Under the pieces are notes generated by a model. It worked only from the letters and a program-made list of their open reading frames with translations, was not told the origin of the DNA and searched no databases. Positions 43,371-53,289 of a stretch of 64,000 nt of DNA are shown here, piece after piece (position 1 is the stretch's first letter; every line of letters starts with the position of its first letter). Source of the DNA: Alphaproteobacteria bacterium (GTDB lineage Bacteria > Pseudomonadota > Alphaproteobacteria > Rhizobiales > CAJQND01). The stretch covers positions 1-64,000 of the forward strand of contig JAAEUE010000164.1 in NCBI GenBank assembly GCA_024227565.1, read 5' to 3'. Made by a program: the position numbers and the translations under genes.

Positions 43371-45521
43371 GTGATTGATCGGATCTTCCAGAATGGCCCA
43401 GTCTGCGTCTTTATGTGGGAGGATACCGATGATCGCCCCATCCTTCGTGCGACACCCAATTTTGCCGATCTGACCGGCCTTTGCGCCGAAGACGCCGCTC
43501 AAGCGAAGAGTTGCTACACAAACTTCGTTCATCCTGAAGATCTGGAGACCCTCAAAGGCGCATGGCAGCGCTGGAGCGCTGGTGGGCGGACCGACGGTTT
43601 CAGCATGAGCTACCGCTTGCTCGATCAGGCAGGCGAAGAGCGCTGGGTGTCTGAGTACACCCACGCGGGAACGTCGGAAACTGGCGCTACGCCTTACAAC
43701 GTCGGCTATGTGGTTGATATCAGTGCCCATAAGGCCCAAAGCGAGGCGGCGGAAGCAGCAGAGCATGCTGTACGGGCCAAGAGCGAGTTTGTGGCCAACA
43801 TGAGCCACGAGATCCGTACGCCCCTGAACGGAATTCTGGGAATGGCGGAATTGTTGAGCAAAACCCAGCTTGATGACCGCCAGATGTCCTACGCCAGCAC
43901 AATTGCCAATTCCGGAATGGCGCTCCTCACGATCATCAACGATATTCTGGACATTGCGAAGATTGACAGCGGCAAGCTGGAACTCGATTTGGCGCCGTTT
44001 GGCTTGCGTGATGCAATCGAAGACATTGCCGTACTATTGTCTGGCGCGGCGGCTGACAAGGAACTGGAGCTGGCCGTTCGGATACAGCCGGACCTGCCCG
44101 AGGTTCTTGTGGGTGATGTTGGCAGAATTCGTCAAATAGTGACCAATTTGGTGGCGAACGGCATCAAGTTTACCGAAAGTGGCCATGTGTTGGCCAATCT
44201 CTCCGGCGTTCGGGATAATGGTACGGTCCGTTTGCGGCTTGAGGTTGTCGACACAGGAATTGGCATACCTGCTGATAAGCATGACACCATCTTTGACAAG
44301 TTCTCGCAGGTGGATGGCAGCAACACGCGCCAGCATGAGGGAACCGGGCTCGGCTTATCCATCACAAAGCTTCTGGTGGAGCAGATGGGCGGTGATATCG
44401 GCTTCAACAGCGAGATGGGTGAGGGATCGACATTCTGGTGTGAAATCCCGCTCGCCGTGCACGAACAGGGCCTGACGGCCCGTCAGGCGCCGGTTGATGT
44501 GTCCGGTGCCCGGATTCTGGTTGTCGACGATAACAAGGTCAACCGCTCGATCCTTGAAGAACAGCTATCATCCTGGAGTTTCGAGCCTCATTCGTGTGCC
44601 AACGGCTGGGATGCGCTGAGCGCAGCCACGCAGGCCGTCGCTGAGGGTCGAAAGTTTGATCTGATCATCCTGGATCACCAGATGCCGAATATGTCTGGTG
44701 AGGACGTGCTCAAGATCATGCGGAACCAGCATGGCATAATGGACACTCCTGTCGTGGTCTTGACGTCAGTCGGCCAGCAGGGTGATGGCAAAGCCTGGCG
44801 AGACTTGGGGGCGAGTGGATACCTCTTGAAACCGGCACGCTCGTCCGTTCTGCTCGAGATGGTGGTCAATTGTCTTGAGAAGGCTAAGGAAGAAGGTCCA
44901 TTGCATGAGTGCGCAGATCTCTCCGCTGATGGGCCCGCAAGGACTACCGACACTGTCGCTGAGCCTCCGGCGGAGGAGTTGTCTGTTCCACCGTTCCGGG
45001 TGGAGACGCCAGAGGCCACCGACCCGTCTTCCTGGCCAGTGGCAAATGTTTCGCAAGGCGCACCGCTTCAGGCTCCCGGTATGGCCTTTACTGAGCTGGA
45101 AGCAGGGGATGAGGGTCCGGAGATTCTTTTGGCAGAGGACAATAAGATCAACCAGACCTACTTTGAGTTTGTACTGCTTGATCTAGGGCATGATTTTGAA
45201 ATCTGTTTTGATGGCCTCGAGGTGGTTAAGGCCTACAAACGAAGCCCCCCCAAGCTGATCTTGATGGACATCTCAATGCCAAATCTGGGCGGCGTTGAAG
45301 CCAGCTTGGAAATTAGAAAGTACGAAGACGAAAACAATTTGCCCAAGGTTCCCATCGTGGCGCTGACGGCCCATGCCTTGCGCGGAGACCGCGAGAGTTT
45401 GCTGCGCCAGGGCCTGGATGACTATTTGGCCAAGCCCGCTTCGCCCGAACAGCTGAACGCCATGATCGACAAGTGGTTGAAGAATGGCGGAGTGGCAGAT
45501 TCAGAAGAGGATGTGGCCTAG
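43371..45521 (+). CDS. Soluble hybrid histidine kinase with two receiver domains
   Basis: This 716-residue sensor has, in order, a PAS domain (about 10-120), HisKA with the phospho-His H146 in FVANMSHEIRTPLNGIL, HATPase (NLVANGIKFTESG; GTGLGLSITKLLVEQMGG), receiver 1 (ILVVDDNKVNRS, LIILDHQMPNMSG) and receiver 2 (ILLAEDNKINQT, LILMDISMPNLGG). There is no transmembrane segment, so it senses a cytoplasmic signal. GTG at 43371 is preferred with GGAG 6 bases upstream; TTG at 43356 is also in frame. No cognate HPt or output regulator is adjacent. Confidence 0.92.
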   Translation: MIDRIFQNGPVCVFMWEDTDDRPILRATPNFADLTGLCAEDAAQAKSCYTNFVHPEDLETLKGAWQRWSAGGRTDGFSMSYRLLDQAGEERWVSEYTHAGTSETGATPYNVGYVVDISAHKAQSEAAEAAEHAVRAKSEFVANMSHEIRTPLNGILGMAELLSKTQLDDRQMSYASTIANSGMALLTIINDILDIAKIDSGKLELDLAPFGLRDAIEDIAVLLSGAAADKELELAVRIQPDLPEVLVGDVGRIRQIVTNLVANGIKFTESGHVLANLSGVRDNGTVRLRLEVVDTGIGIPADKHDTIFDKFSQVDGSNTRQHEGTGLGLSITKLLVEQMGGDIGFNSEMGEGSTFWCEIPLAVHEQGLTARQAPVDVSGARILVVDDNKVNRSILEEQLSSWSFEPHSCANGWDALSAATQAVAEGRKFDLIILDHQMPNMSGEDVLKIMRNQHGIMDTPVVVLTSVGQQGDGKAWRDLGASGYLLKPARSSVLLEMVVNCLEKAKEEGPLHECADLSADGPARTTDTVAEPPAEELSVPPFRVETPEATDPSSWPVANVSQGAPLQAPGMAFTELEAGDEGPEILLAEDNKINQTYFEFVLLDLGHDFEICFDGLEVVKAYKRSPPKLILMDISMPNLGGVEASLEIRKYEDENNLPKVPIVALTAHALRGDRESLLRQGLDDYLAKPASPEQLNAMIDKWLKNGGVADSEEDVA

Positions 45522-45691
45522 TCAGAGGGTCCTGCTGGATTGACGGTGCGCTGCATCTGCCATTTTGAATGGTTGATTTAGAGGTGCGTCAAAGCTAAGG
45601 CTTGCCCCGAACGGCCGCCCGCCCCATATCTTACTCATGAAATAAGCCTGCGAGAGCGCCTCCGCGCCGCCAATTGGAGAACAGTTGCCAA

Positions 45692-46015
45692 ATGAACACT
45701 TTTGACAATCGCAAAGACGGATTTGAAAAGAAGTTTGCTCACGACGAAGAGCTGCAATTCAAGGCGACTGCGCGCCGTAACAAGCTGCTCGGTCTTTGGG
45801 CCGCAGAGTTGATGGGCCTTGCAGGCGACGACGCCAAGGCCTATTCCATGGAAGTCGTTAAATCAGACTTTGAAGAAGCGGGCGACGAGGACGTGTTCAG
45901 AAAAGTGCGCGGTGACCTTGACGCAAAGAGTATCGACCAATCCGATCATCAACTTAGACGCACCATGGAAGAGCTGTTGGTGACCGCGATGGAGCAAATC
46001 CAGAGCGAGGCCTGA
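45692..46015 (+). CDS. DUF1476 / F1-ATPase inhibitor zeta subunit
   Basis: The 107-residue helical protein begins MNTFDNRKDGFEKKFAHDEE, the hallmark of the alphaproteobacterial zeta subunit, which binds F1 and blocks ATP hydrolysis. The rest (GLWAAELMGLAGDDAKAYSM, DLDAKSIDQSDHQLRRTMEE) matches the family. The start at 45692 has GGAGAACAG upstream. This family is largely confined to Alphaproteobacteria, which supports the taxonomic call. Confidence 0.93.
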   Translation: MNTFDNRKDGFEKKFAHDEELQFKATARRNKLLGLWAAELMGLAGDDAKAYSMEVVKSDFEEAGDEDVFRKVRGDLDAKSIDQSDHQLRRTMEELLVTAMEQIQSEA

Positions 46016-46036
46016 TCGCCCGGCTGGCGCCTATAG

Positions 46037-46801
46037 ATGGCCACTTTCAACGAACTTATGAGCAGGCCTGAGCCTGTGTTCATGTCCTGGTCGCTGATGC
46101 CTGGCGCTCTGGCGACAGAGGCGTTCGCTCATGGCAGCTGGGACGCTTGTTGCATCGATATGCAGCACGGGTTCGTGGATTACCCAGATGTGTTGGCCAT
46201 GACCACGCCGGTTCATGCTTGTGGGAAGCCAGTGGTGCTTCGCGCGGCATTGAACGATTATTCGACCATGGCCAAGGCGCTTGATCTGGGGGTGGATGCC
46301 ATCGTCTGCCCCATGGTCAATTCCGCAGCCGATGCCCGTGCGTTTGTTGAGGCGACCAAATATCCGCCGGTCGGCCAACGCAGTTACGGCTCATACCGCG
46401 ATGGCCGCAAGCAAGATACCGGCGCAAAAGGGGCCCTGGCAGAGGTCAACGCGCGGAAGTTCAATTTTGCTATGGTGGAAACCCAGAGCGCATTGGACAG
46501 TTTGGACGCGATTTGCGGCACAGACGGCATAGATGGTGTGTTTGTCGGACCCAACGATCTGAGCACATCACTGACGGGTGGTGCTGGTCCGGTTGATCCG
46601 GTGAGCTCTCAGGTTCTGGCTGCGCTTGATCTTATTGTCGCAAAATGTAGCGAGCACGGGATTGTGCCGGGGATCTATGCCGGTTCGGCGCAATTTGCCA
46701 AAACTTACGTGGAGCGGGGTTTTCACCTGTTGGCCCTGGGCAGCGACATCGGCTTTCTGGAAAGTGCCTCAGAGGCTATCCTGGCTGACGCCAGACCGTA
46801 A
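46037..46801 (+). CDS. HpcH/HpaI family aldolase
   Basis: This 254-residue class II pyruvate-dependent aldolase shows WDACCIDMQHGFVDY, VLRAALNDYSTMAKALDLG, MVNSAADARAFVEATKYPP and VFVGPNDLSTSL, the usual metal and pyruvate site segments. Known relatives cleave 4-hydroxy-2-oxo acids. The specific substrate is not clear. It lies 21 bases after the zeta gene and ahead of pncB, on the same strand. Confidence 0.9.
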   Translation: MATFNELMSRPEPVFMSWSLMPGALATEAFAHGSWDACCIDMQHGFVDYPDVLAMTTPVHACGKPVVLRAALNDYSTMAKALDLGVDAIVCPMVNSAADARAFVEATKYPPVGQRSYGSYRDGRKQDTGAKGALAEVNARKFNFAMVETQSALDSLDAICGTDGIDGVFVGPNDLSTSLTGGAGPVDPVSSQVLAALDLIVAKCSEHGIVPGIYAGSAQFAKTYVERGFHLLALGSDIGFLESASEAILADARP

Positions 46802-46883
46802 TCACCATTTGACGTGAAACTCACCACGCGCGACACTCGTTCAGGTCGCTGCATCACGCAACAGAAATCCCGGGAGAAGTGCT

Positions 46884-48122
46884 GTGGATCAAACCGTTTC
46901 GCCCAAAATGAGTTTTGATGCCGCAATTGATCGGCTCATCGATTTGACTTTGTCAGCCGGTCCGCGTGAGGCGCTCACGGATAAATATTTCAGCCACACC
47001 AAACGCATTGCCGAAGCAAATGGCGACTGCGAGGTCACCTATGCGGTGTTCATGCGCCGCCGCGTGATTGCCGCCCTCAGTCCAGCCTGCCGCATCATTG
47101 AACGGCTTGCGCCAGATGCAAGGATCAAGCGGTTTTTTGCCGACGGCGAGGTGGTGCTGACCGAGCAAAAGCTGATGGAGGTCACAGGGCCCTTCTCCCA
47201 ACTTTCTGAGCTGGAGACTTTGTTGCTGCAAAAGGTGGGCCTGCCGTGCGTGGCGGCAAACAATGCCTATGAGATGTGCCGGGCCATGCCGTCTGCATCG
47301 TTCATGGACATGCATGCCCGGCATGGTTCCGGTCCGGAAATGAATCTGTTGGCAGCCTACGGGGCCGCGGTTGGCTCCAACGCAGCCCGTGCTGAAGACA
47401 CAGAGATCGTGGGCTTCACAGGTTCATCACAGGACCTTACCGCCCCCATGTTCGGTGCTGAGCGCGGCATGGGCACGATGCCCCATGCGTTGATTGGATT
47501 TACTGGCGGCGATGTGGTGGAGGCCACCAAACTGTTTGTGGAGGCGTTGCCGGACAACCCGGTGGCCTTTGCACTCGTGGATTATTCCGGGCGGGAAATC
47601 ACCGACAGCTTGGCCTGTGCCAAATGGTTTTACGACGAGGCCGAATTGGACAAGCAGGGCAAGACGTTCGGTGTGCGCCTCGACACCCACGGCGGCCGGT
47701 TTGCTGAGGGGCTCGATTATGAGCGATCGGTGAAGACCGTCGGGGATTGGATGGGGGTATCTGGCGAATATACCATCGTTGAGAATGTCCTCGGACTGCG
47801 GGCCTTCCAGCTCGATGCAAGCAATATTCTTGTCGACCGGGTGCGCCGCATTCTATTCGGTGCAGGAGTGTCGGTTGCCGCCGTCATACACACCCGCGAA
47901 GCCCTTGATCAGGCTGGGTATAAGGATGCAAAGGTCGTGGCGTCTTCCGGCTTTGGCGTTCAAAAGTGCCAAGTCATGGGGGCGGCAAACGCGCCAGTTG
48001 ATATGGTAGGCACTGGCTCTTTCTTGCCGGCCACGCTTGCAGAGACTTACGCCACTGCCGACGTCATCTCTTATGACGGGCACAAGCGGGTGAAGGTTGG
48101 CCGTGAGTTTCTGTTTGATTGA
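46884..48122 (+). CDS. pncB: Nicotinate phosphoribosyltransferase family protein
   Basis: The 412-residue enzyme of NAD salvage converts nicotinate and PRPP to NaMN. Recognisable parts are TDKYFSHTKRIAEANG at the N-terminus, HARHGSG-type central loop, VDYSGREITDSL, RLDTHGGRF and SSGFGVQKCQVMGAANAP. GTG start at 46884 with GGGAGAAG upstream. The protein is somewhat divergent from E. coli PncB, and a nicotinamide-type activity cannot be excluded. Confidence 0.82.
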   Translation: MDQTVSPKMSFDAAIDRLIDLTLSAGPREALTDKYFSHTKRIAEANGDCEVTYAVFMRRRVIAALSPACRIIERLAPDARIKRFFADGEVVLTEQKLMEVTGPFSQLSELETLLLQKVGLPCVAANNAYEMCRAMPSASFMDMHARHGSGPEMNLLAAYGAAVGSNAARAEDTEIVGFTGSSQDLTAPMFGAERGMGTMPHALIGFTGGDVVEATKLFVEALPDNPVAFALVDYSGREITDSLACAKWFYDEAELDKQGKTFGVRLDTHGGRFAEGLDYERSVKTVGDWMGVSGEYTIVENVLGLRAFQLDASNILVDRVRRILFGAGVSVAAVIHTREALDQAGYKDAKVVASSGFGVQKCQVMGAANAPVDMVGTGSFLPATLAETYATADVISYDGHKRVKVGREFLFD

Positions 48123-48137
48123 TCACGCCGCACTTTT

Positions 48138-48797
48138 ATGAGCACGATAGCCAACAGGTTGCTGCTGTGCGCACTGATTGCCGTGGCCGGGGTGTTGGCT
48201 TGGCAACATCAAAGCAAGCTTTTCGAAAACAAGGGACGATTGGAAGTTGCCGTTCAGGGGCAGACGGCGGTTTTAGCCTGGAACAGTCGGGTGGAACTGC
48301 CTATGGCCCGCCGGATCAGGGAAGCGTTTGAGAAGACGAGAGGGGAGGTCAAACGCTTTGTTCTTGTGCTCAACTCCCCTGGAGGCTCATTGCATGAAGG
48401 CGGCGAAGTGATCAAAGTGCTCGACAGGATCAAACGGCGCCATGAATTGCGGACGTTCGTGGGGACGGGCCAGAGCTGCCTATCCATGTGCGTGCCGATC
48501 TACCTGCAAGGCCAAGTGCGCCTCGCAGCAGCTGATTCAAGATGGATGTTCCACGAACCGATTTATGTGGAGGCTCATACTGGCGAAAAGGTCAACAAGC
48601 CGAAGTTTGAGCGAGATTTCTTTGCCCGCAGGTTTTTCAACCGGTACTTCACGAACTCAGAAATGAACCCCGCATGGCGCAAACGCCTGGAAGCGGAGTG
48701 GAAAGGCAAAGAGGTTTGGAAAACAGGCAGGCAGCTGCATGACGAGAAGGCCAACATTGTCACCAAGGTCGTCTCGCTAAAAGGGGTAAACCTTTAA
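48138..48797 (+). CDS. Membrane-anchored ClpP/crotonase-fold serine protease-like protein
   Basis: This 219-residue protein has an N-terminal membrane anchor (LLLCALIAVAGVLAW), so the domain is probably periplasmic. The ClpP-like core shows VLVLNSPGGSLHEGG as oxyanion loop, S116 in GQSCLSMCVPIYL as the presumed nucleophile and H139 in SRWMFHEP. The C-terminal 60 residues are basic. It starts 16 bases after pncB. Related proteins are annotated as ATP-independent periplasmic proteases, but the substrate is unknown. Confidence 0.75.
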   Translation: MSTIANRLLLCALIAVAGVLAWQHQSKLFENKGRLEVAVQGQTAVLAWNSRVELPMARRIREAFEKTRGEVKRFVLVLNSPGGSLHEGGEVIKVLDRIKRRHELRTFVGTGQSCLSMCVPIYLQGQVRLAAADSRWMFHEPIYVEAHTGEKVNKPKFERDFFARRFFNRYFTNSEMNPAWRKRLEAEWKGKEVWKTGRQLHDEKANIVTKVVSLKGVNL

Positions 48798-48929
48798 ATC
48801 AACCTATAGGCGCGCAAGGTTGCAGTTTGAGGTGTGCAGAAAAACTGCCAAACGAACCCAACTCAATGTAACCTACGGATATTAAATAGAAAAACGTTTC
48901 AACCTCATATTGCAAAGAGATCTGACCGG

Positions 48930-50057
48930 CTATCTGGATAACTCAGACAAGTCGTCTGATCCGGACCGTACGCGGCGGGACGGTGCTTTTGCGCTGGCGC
49001 TGTTGATCACCGGTTTGAAAAGCTTCTCCAGAAAGTTTCTGCGGTCAGGTGCGGCCACCAGGCGTTTCGCACGCTTGCCGCTGCCTGACCACCTTGAGCT
49101 ACTTCTGTGAGTGAGGAACTTACCCTTGGCTGAAATGCGGCCCAGCAGCTTATCATCAGCGCGCCGGGCAGGGCGCACAGCTGCTGTTGTGACGGTGTCC
49201 GTTTCCTGAGCGGTGGTGTCAGGAGTGGGCGCTGGCAGGGCAACCACGGTTTCGTCGATGGAGCCAGCTAGCGAGGGCGCTTTTTTCTCAGATGAGATCA
49301 CATCTGGTGTTGAGGGGAAGTGAACTGACCGGGCGCTGGCGACCTGCTTGCTCCGGGCGGCTGGAGGAAGCGACACTTTCTCAATGCTCGTGGATCGAAC
49401 ACGTGAGACGATGGGCTTCTGTTGGACGCCCACCTGCTGGGGCGGCGTTGCGGCGAAGGCTGTGATGGACAAACGTGCACCCTCCACCGCCAACACGGAT
49501 ATGAGGGCGCAGATAATGGCTGCCATGCCCAGACGGGGCGCCGAGGCATGGAGCAAATCGATGAACTGTTTGGTGTTGAAGAGCTTCAAGGCTGCAACGG
49601 CAAGTCCGCTGGTCACTGCGAACCAGGCGCAAATGAACATGATGGCGTAGGGGAGCGGAACGTTGCTGCCGGACATGGCAACCCCGGCAAAGACCGCTGT
49701 AATGGTGCTGGGGGCAACCACTGACCATAGGGCGATAAGATCGAAGTTCTGCCGCACCGGGTGCCGGATTGACTTGGGTGCCTTGGATTTGGCGGCGATA
49801 GGAGCACTTGCTTCAATCGGGGCTGCTTTTTTGCTCTCGCGGGGCTCGGCTCTGAGCGGCTTTGGCTCGTCGCTGGAGGCACTGTGTGCGTCGCTTGAGA
49901 GCTTTGGGGCTTCCGCTGCCCGTTGCATCCGCCGTCTGTGCTGCGCCGCCCTCTCGCTTCCTTCCTCGCGAAGGGCTGCAAATTTTTTCTCTAACTGACC
50001 CGGCGTAATCCTGCCGGCGTTATTGTCAGTTATATCAATAGAATCAACGTTTTCCAT
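48930..50057 (-). CDS. Hypothetical three-span membrane protein with disordered termini
   Basis: This 375-residue protein has polar, Ser/Ala/Lys-rich regions at both ends (1-100 and 205-375), consistent with disorder. Three likely transmembrane helices are at about 106-128, 135-158 and 174-200. The start is followed by NVDSIDITDNNAGRITPGQ. No family is recognised. The basic C-terminus on the far side could contact envelope polymers; this is a guess. Confidence 0.7.
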   Translation of the reverse strand: MENVDSIDITDNNAGRITPGQLEKKFAALREEGSERAAQHRRRMQRAAEAPKLSSDAHSASSDEPKPLRAEPRESKKAAPIEASAPIAAKSKAPKSIRHPVRQNFDLIALWSVVAPSTITAVFAGVAMSGSNVPLPYAIMFICAWFAVTSGLAVAALKLFNTKQFIDLLHASAPRLGMAAIICALISVLAVEGARLSITAFAATPPQQVGVQQKPIVSRVRSTSIEKVSLPPAARSKQVASARSVHFPSTPDVISSEKKAPSLAGSIDETVVALPAPTPDTTAQETDTVTTAAVRPARRADDKLLGRISAKGKFLTHRSSSRWSGSGKRAKRLVAAPDRRNFLEKLFKPVINSASAKAPSRRVRSGSDDLSELSR

Positions 50058-50321
50058 GCCGCTATCAAACCTGAATCAGGAATGTCCCAGTGTGTGCCAA
50101 TAATGGCCAAGGCTCCGCCTGCTGGGGCGGCCAGGACCATTTTGGGTGGAAACACGCAAAGGACGTGCCAGGCCGCGGGTCACCCAAAACGGAATGAACG
50201 GGCCAAGCTGGCACGGCGCTTGCTTCACTGTGAGCACATCCATGCCAATCCCTCAAACACGAGGCTGGTTCGGCGTCTGGGATCTTTAAAAACGCTTAAC
50301 GGCCAGTCAGGAGCAAAGACA

Positions 50322-50723
50322 ATGGCAAGAATTTCTCTCGAAACCGCTCAAGCTTTGGTTGAAACCATTGCCCATGAGCATCAGCAAGACCGGAAGATCC
50401 TGCAGACGATGCTGGATCACAGCACGGAAATGGTGGGAGCGCTCAACGAGATGCTGGCTCAAGAACAGGACAAGCTCGAAATTGAGTTCCGCGATCGCAA
50501 GAATTCTGTACGCGCAATGTTTGAACAACTGATCACAAACGAGCAGGACCGTTCAGAGCGCTTGGCACAGCAGCTGACGGATCTGTCAGGAGATGTTGCT
50601 GCTCGCCCACGCGTAACCGAAGTGAAGCAAGGCGATTATGAGTTGCTGGATCTGGAAGCAGAACTGGCGACGCGCAAGCGCAGCGGCGCGGCGAAATCAG
50701 CCAATGGCACGAAAGCCCACTAG
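50322..50723 (+). CDS. Coiled-coil hypothetical protein
   Basis: The 133-residue protein is mainly helical with heptad character (ETIAHEHQQDRKILQTMLDH; LAQEQDKLEIEFRDRK). AGGAGCAAAG precedes the ATG at 50322. The frame is open for 80 codons further upstream, but that part has a different composition. No family is identified. A strong hairpin follows. Confidence 0.65.
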   Translation: MARISLETAQALVETIAHEHQQDRKILQTMLDHSTEMVGALNEMLAQEQDKLEIEFRDRKNSVRAMFEQLITNEQDRSERLAQQLTDLSGDVAARPRVTEVKQGDYELLDLEAELATRKRSGAAKSANGTKAH

Positions 50724-50756
50724 CATCAGTTAGGCGGCCGATTTTTTAGGTGTTTT

Positions 50757-50787
50757 GCGGGGCGCCCGATTTATCGGTGTGCCCCGC
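50757..50787. terminator. Bidirectional terminator between convergent genes
   Basis: GCGGGGC pairs with GCCCCGC around an inner CCGAT/ATCGG-type stem. TGTTTT precedes and TGATTTTG follows, so it may serve both the coiled-coil gene and purB. Confidence 0.65.
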
Positions 50788-50799
50788 AACTGATTTTGC

Positions 50800-52101
50800 T
50801 TAGCTGAACACTCTGGCGAAGATGGTGTCCACATGTTTGGTGTGGTAGCCCAGATCGAACAGGGCCTCCAATTCGGCCTCATTGAGGGCGGCGTTCACAT
50901 CTTCGTCCGCCTTCAATAACTCCAAAAAATTGCCTTCACCGCGCCAAACCGGCATGGCGTTGCGTTGAACGATGGAATAGGCGTCCTCGCGTGACGTGCC
51001 CGCCTGGGTGAGGGCCAGCAACACGCGCTGGGAGTGCACCAGGCCGCCAAGCTGATCAAGATTGCGCTGCATGTTTTCAGGATAGACCACGAGCTTCTCA
51101 ATTACGCCGGCAAGGCGATGGAGTGCGAAATCCAGATGCACCGTTGCATCCGGCCCAATTCCCCGTTCAACAGAAGAGTGGGAGATGTCGCGCTCGTGCC
51201 ACAAGCTCACATTCTCAAGCGCGGGCATCACGGCCGAACGCACCAAACGGGCCAGTCCGGTGAGGTTTTCAGTCAGCACCGGATTGCGCTTGTGAGGCAT
51301 GGCGGAGGAACCTTTCTGCCCGGGAGAGAAATACTCCTCAGCTTCCAGCACCTCGGTGCGCTGGAGGTGGCGGATCTCGGTTGCCAGGCGTTCGAATGAC
51401 GAGGCAATGACCCCAAGAACTGAAAAATACATGGCATGCCGGTCGCGGGGAATCACTTGAGTTGAAACAGGTTCAGCCTTCAGCCCGAGCACGGCTGCCA
51501 CATGGCTTTCGACGCGCGGATCTATGTTTGCGAACGTGCCGACGGCACCCGAAATGGCACAGGTTGCCACTTCTTCGCGCGCAAGCTCCAGCCGCTGACG
51601 TCCCCGTTGAAACTCAACATAGGCCTGGGCAAGCTTCAGGCCGAATGTTGTGGGTTCAGCGTGGATCCCGTGGCTGCGGCCGATGCACATGGTGTCTTTA
51701 TGCTCGATCGCGCGGGTTTTCAGCGCGGCGAGCAGCCGGTCCATGCCGGCCAGAAGAATATCTGTGGCCCTGACAAGCTGTACATTGAAGCACGTGTCAA
51801 GCACGTCCGAGGAGGTCATGCCTTGATGTACAAAGCGGGCATCCTCGCCCACATGTTCGGCAAGGTGGGTTAGAAAGGCGATCACGTCATGCTTAACTTC
51901 GGCCTCGATTTCGTCGATCTTGGCCACATCAAACTCTGCAGCATCGCCGCGGGTTCGGATGGTTTTTGCAGCTTCAGCCGGAATGACGCCGATATCAGCC
52001 AACGCCTCGCAGGCACTTGCTTCAATCTCAAACCAAATTCTGAATTTTGTTGCCGGCTCCCAAATGGAAGCCATTTCGGGGCGCGTGTAGCGGGGGATCA
52101 T
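50800..52101 (-). CDS. purB: Adenylosuccinate lyase
   Basis: The 433-residue fumarase-fold enzyme acts twice in purine synthesis. The catalytic flexible loop GSSAMPHKRNPVLTENLTG is intact; TSSDVLDTCFNVQL and GRSHGIHAEPTTFG supply other active-site parts. The start is MIPRYTRPEMASIW (52101); six codons upstream are in frame but not family-like. Confidence 0.96.
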   Translation of the reverse strand: MIPRYTRPEMASIWEPATKFRIWFEIEASACEALADIGVIPAEAAKTIRTRGDAAEFDVAKIDEIEAEVKHDVIAFLTHLAEHVGEDARFVHQGMTSSDVLDTCFNVQLVRATDILLAGMDRLLAALKTRAIEHKDTMCIGRSHGIHAEPTTFGLKLAQAYVEFQRGRQRLELAREEVATCAISGAVGTFANIDPRVESHVAAVLGLKAEPVSTQVIPRDRHAMYFSVLGVIASSFERLATEIRHLQRTEVLEAEEYFSPGQKGSSAMPHKRNPVLTENLTGLARLVRSAVMPALENVSLWHERDISHSSVERGIGPDATVHLDFALHRLAGVIEKLVVYPENMQRNLDQLGGLVHSQRVLLALTQAGTSREDAYSIVQRNAMPVWRGEGNFLELLKADEDVNAALNEAELEALFDLGYHTKHVDTIFARVFS

Positions 52102-52344
52102 GCGTTGGAACTCTTCCACTCTAGAGCAACTTCCGAGCAGGCGGTTAGGACTGATCGGTGATTAGTTACTCGGTCATAATGATAGTCCGGAGCATATTCT
52201 GCTCAAGCCGGGCGGAATATGTTCTAGTGGCTTAAGCCGATGCAATACCAAAACCCGCCGCGTCGGACAATGCCAGCCGGCGATTATGCGCAAAATGCTG
52301 TTGATGGCGGGCCTGGTTGAGCTTATGGTCTGGCGTCAATTGCT

Positions 52345-52437
52345 CAAACGGGGTGCCCGGCGGTTTTCAAAGCCGGGCTGAGAGACCTGAGAGTCAACTC
52401 GTGGAACCTGAACCGGATAATGCCGGCGGAGGGATTT
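52345..52437 (+). promoter_or_regulatory. TPP riboswitch (THI element)
   Basis: The THI box is recognised by ACGGGGTGCCCGG followed by GGGCTGAGAG, and then ACCTGAACCGGATAATGCC with GGCGGAGGGA at the end. These make the pyrimidine- and pyrophosphate-sensing arms. It lies 85 bases before the thiM start. In Gram-negative bacteria such elements usually block translation when thiamine pyrophosphate is plentiful. Confidence 0.95.
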
Positions 52438-52521
52438 GGGTGCAGCGGATGCTCCAATAAAGCATCACAACCCTCCCCAAAACCGCTTTTTCTCCAGGAC
52501 CGCCTTAGAAAGGTATTGGCT

Positions 52522-53289
52522 GTGAATGGGATTGAAGAAACTGCAGGTGAGCTCCTCTCCATCATCCGGCGTGATTGTCCGAAGGTGCATTGCATTACGA
52601 ACACCGTGGCGGAGACCTTTACCGCCAATGTGTTGTTGGCGCTTGGTGCGGTTCCCTCAATGACTGCCCATCCCGATGAGGTGGGGGCGTTTGTGACGAG
52701 CGCCCATGGTGTGTTGATCAATCTGGGCACGCCCGATGAACAACGCAACACGGCCAATGCGGTGGCGATCGATGTTGCAGAGGCAGAAGGGCTCCCGTGG
52801 GTGCTGGATCCTGTGTTCGTAGACCGTTCTCCTGTTAGGCTTGAGCGGACAAGGGAACTGCTTATGAGAGCACCGGCCGTCGTGCGCGGTAATGCAGGAG
52901 AGCTTAACGCTCTTAAGCATGAGAGTGCAGATGGCTTTGCCAAGTTCTGTTCTGACTATAATACGGTGACTGCATCAACCGGTGAAGTTGACTGGATTGA
53001 GAGTGCAGGGCGTGCGGGACTGGTCAACAACGGCCATCCGGTGATGACCCGGGTAACGGCCATGGGCTGTGCCATGTCGGCTGTTGTGGCCGCCTTTTGT
53101 GCCGTCCATGAAGATATGTTTGAAGCAGCGGTTTGCGGACTGCTGACCATCGGGGTGTGTGGAGAGCTGGCAGCCGCACAACACTCTGGGCCGGGGCGTT
53201 TTGTTCCGGCGTTTCTGGACAGGCTTGCCGAGATTGAGGATGCAGAACTGAAGGCGGCGGCGCGCTATTCAGAATTGGTTATGGCATGA
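52522..53289 (+). CDS. thiM: Hydroxyethylthiazole kinase
   Basis: This 255-residue enzyme phosphorylates the thiazole precursor in salvage. Signature parts: CPKVHCITNTVAETFTANVL, GAVPSMTAHPDEV and VRGNAGELNAL, with GCAMSAVVAAF near the C-terminus containing the catalytic cysteine region. GTG at 52522 is used, with AAAGG upstream; the frame is open further upstream into the riboswitch. It overlaps thiE by ATGA. Confidence 0.93.
   Translation: MNGIEETAGELLSIIRRDCPKVHCITNTVAETFTANVLLALGAVPSMTAHPDEVGAFVTSAHGVLINLGTPDEQRNTANAVAIDVAEAEGLPWVLDPVFVDRSPVRLERTRELLMRAPAVVRGNAGELNALKHESADGFAKFCSDYNTVTASTGEVDWIESAGRAGLVNNGHPVMTRVTAMGCAMSAVVAAFCAVHEDMFEAAVCGLLTIGVCGELAAAQHSGPGRFVPAFLDRLAEIEDAELKAAARYSELVMA

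Noticed and set aside
52140-52340. tRNA or other structured RNA before the THI element
   Set aside because: No cloverleaf with a GTTCRAATC-type T-arm could be formed; only the TPP element is convincing.
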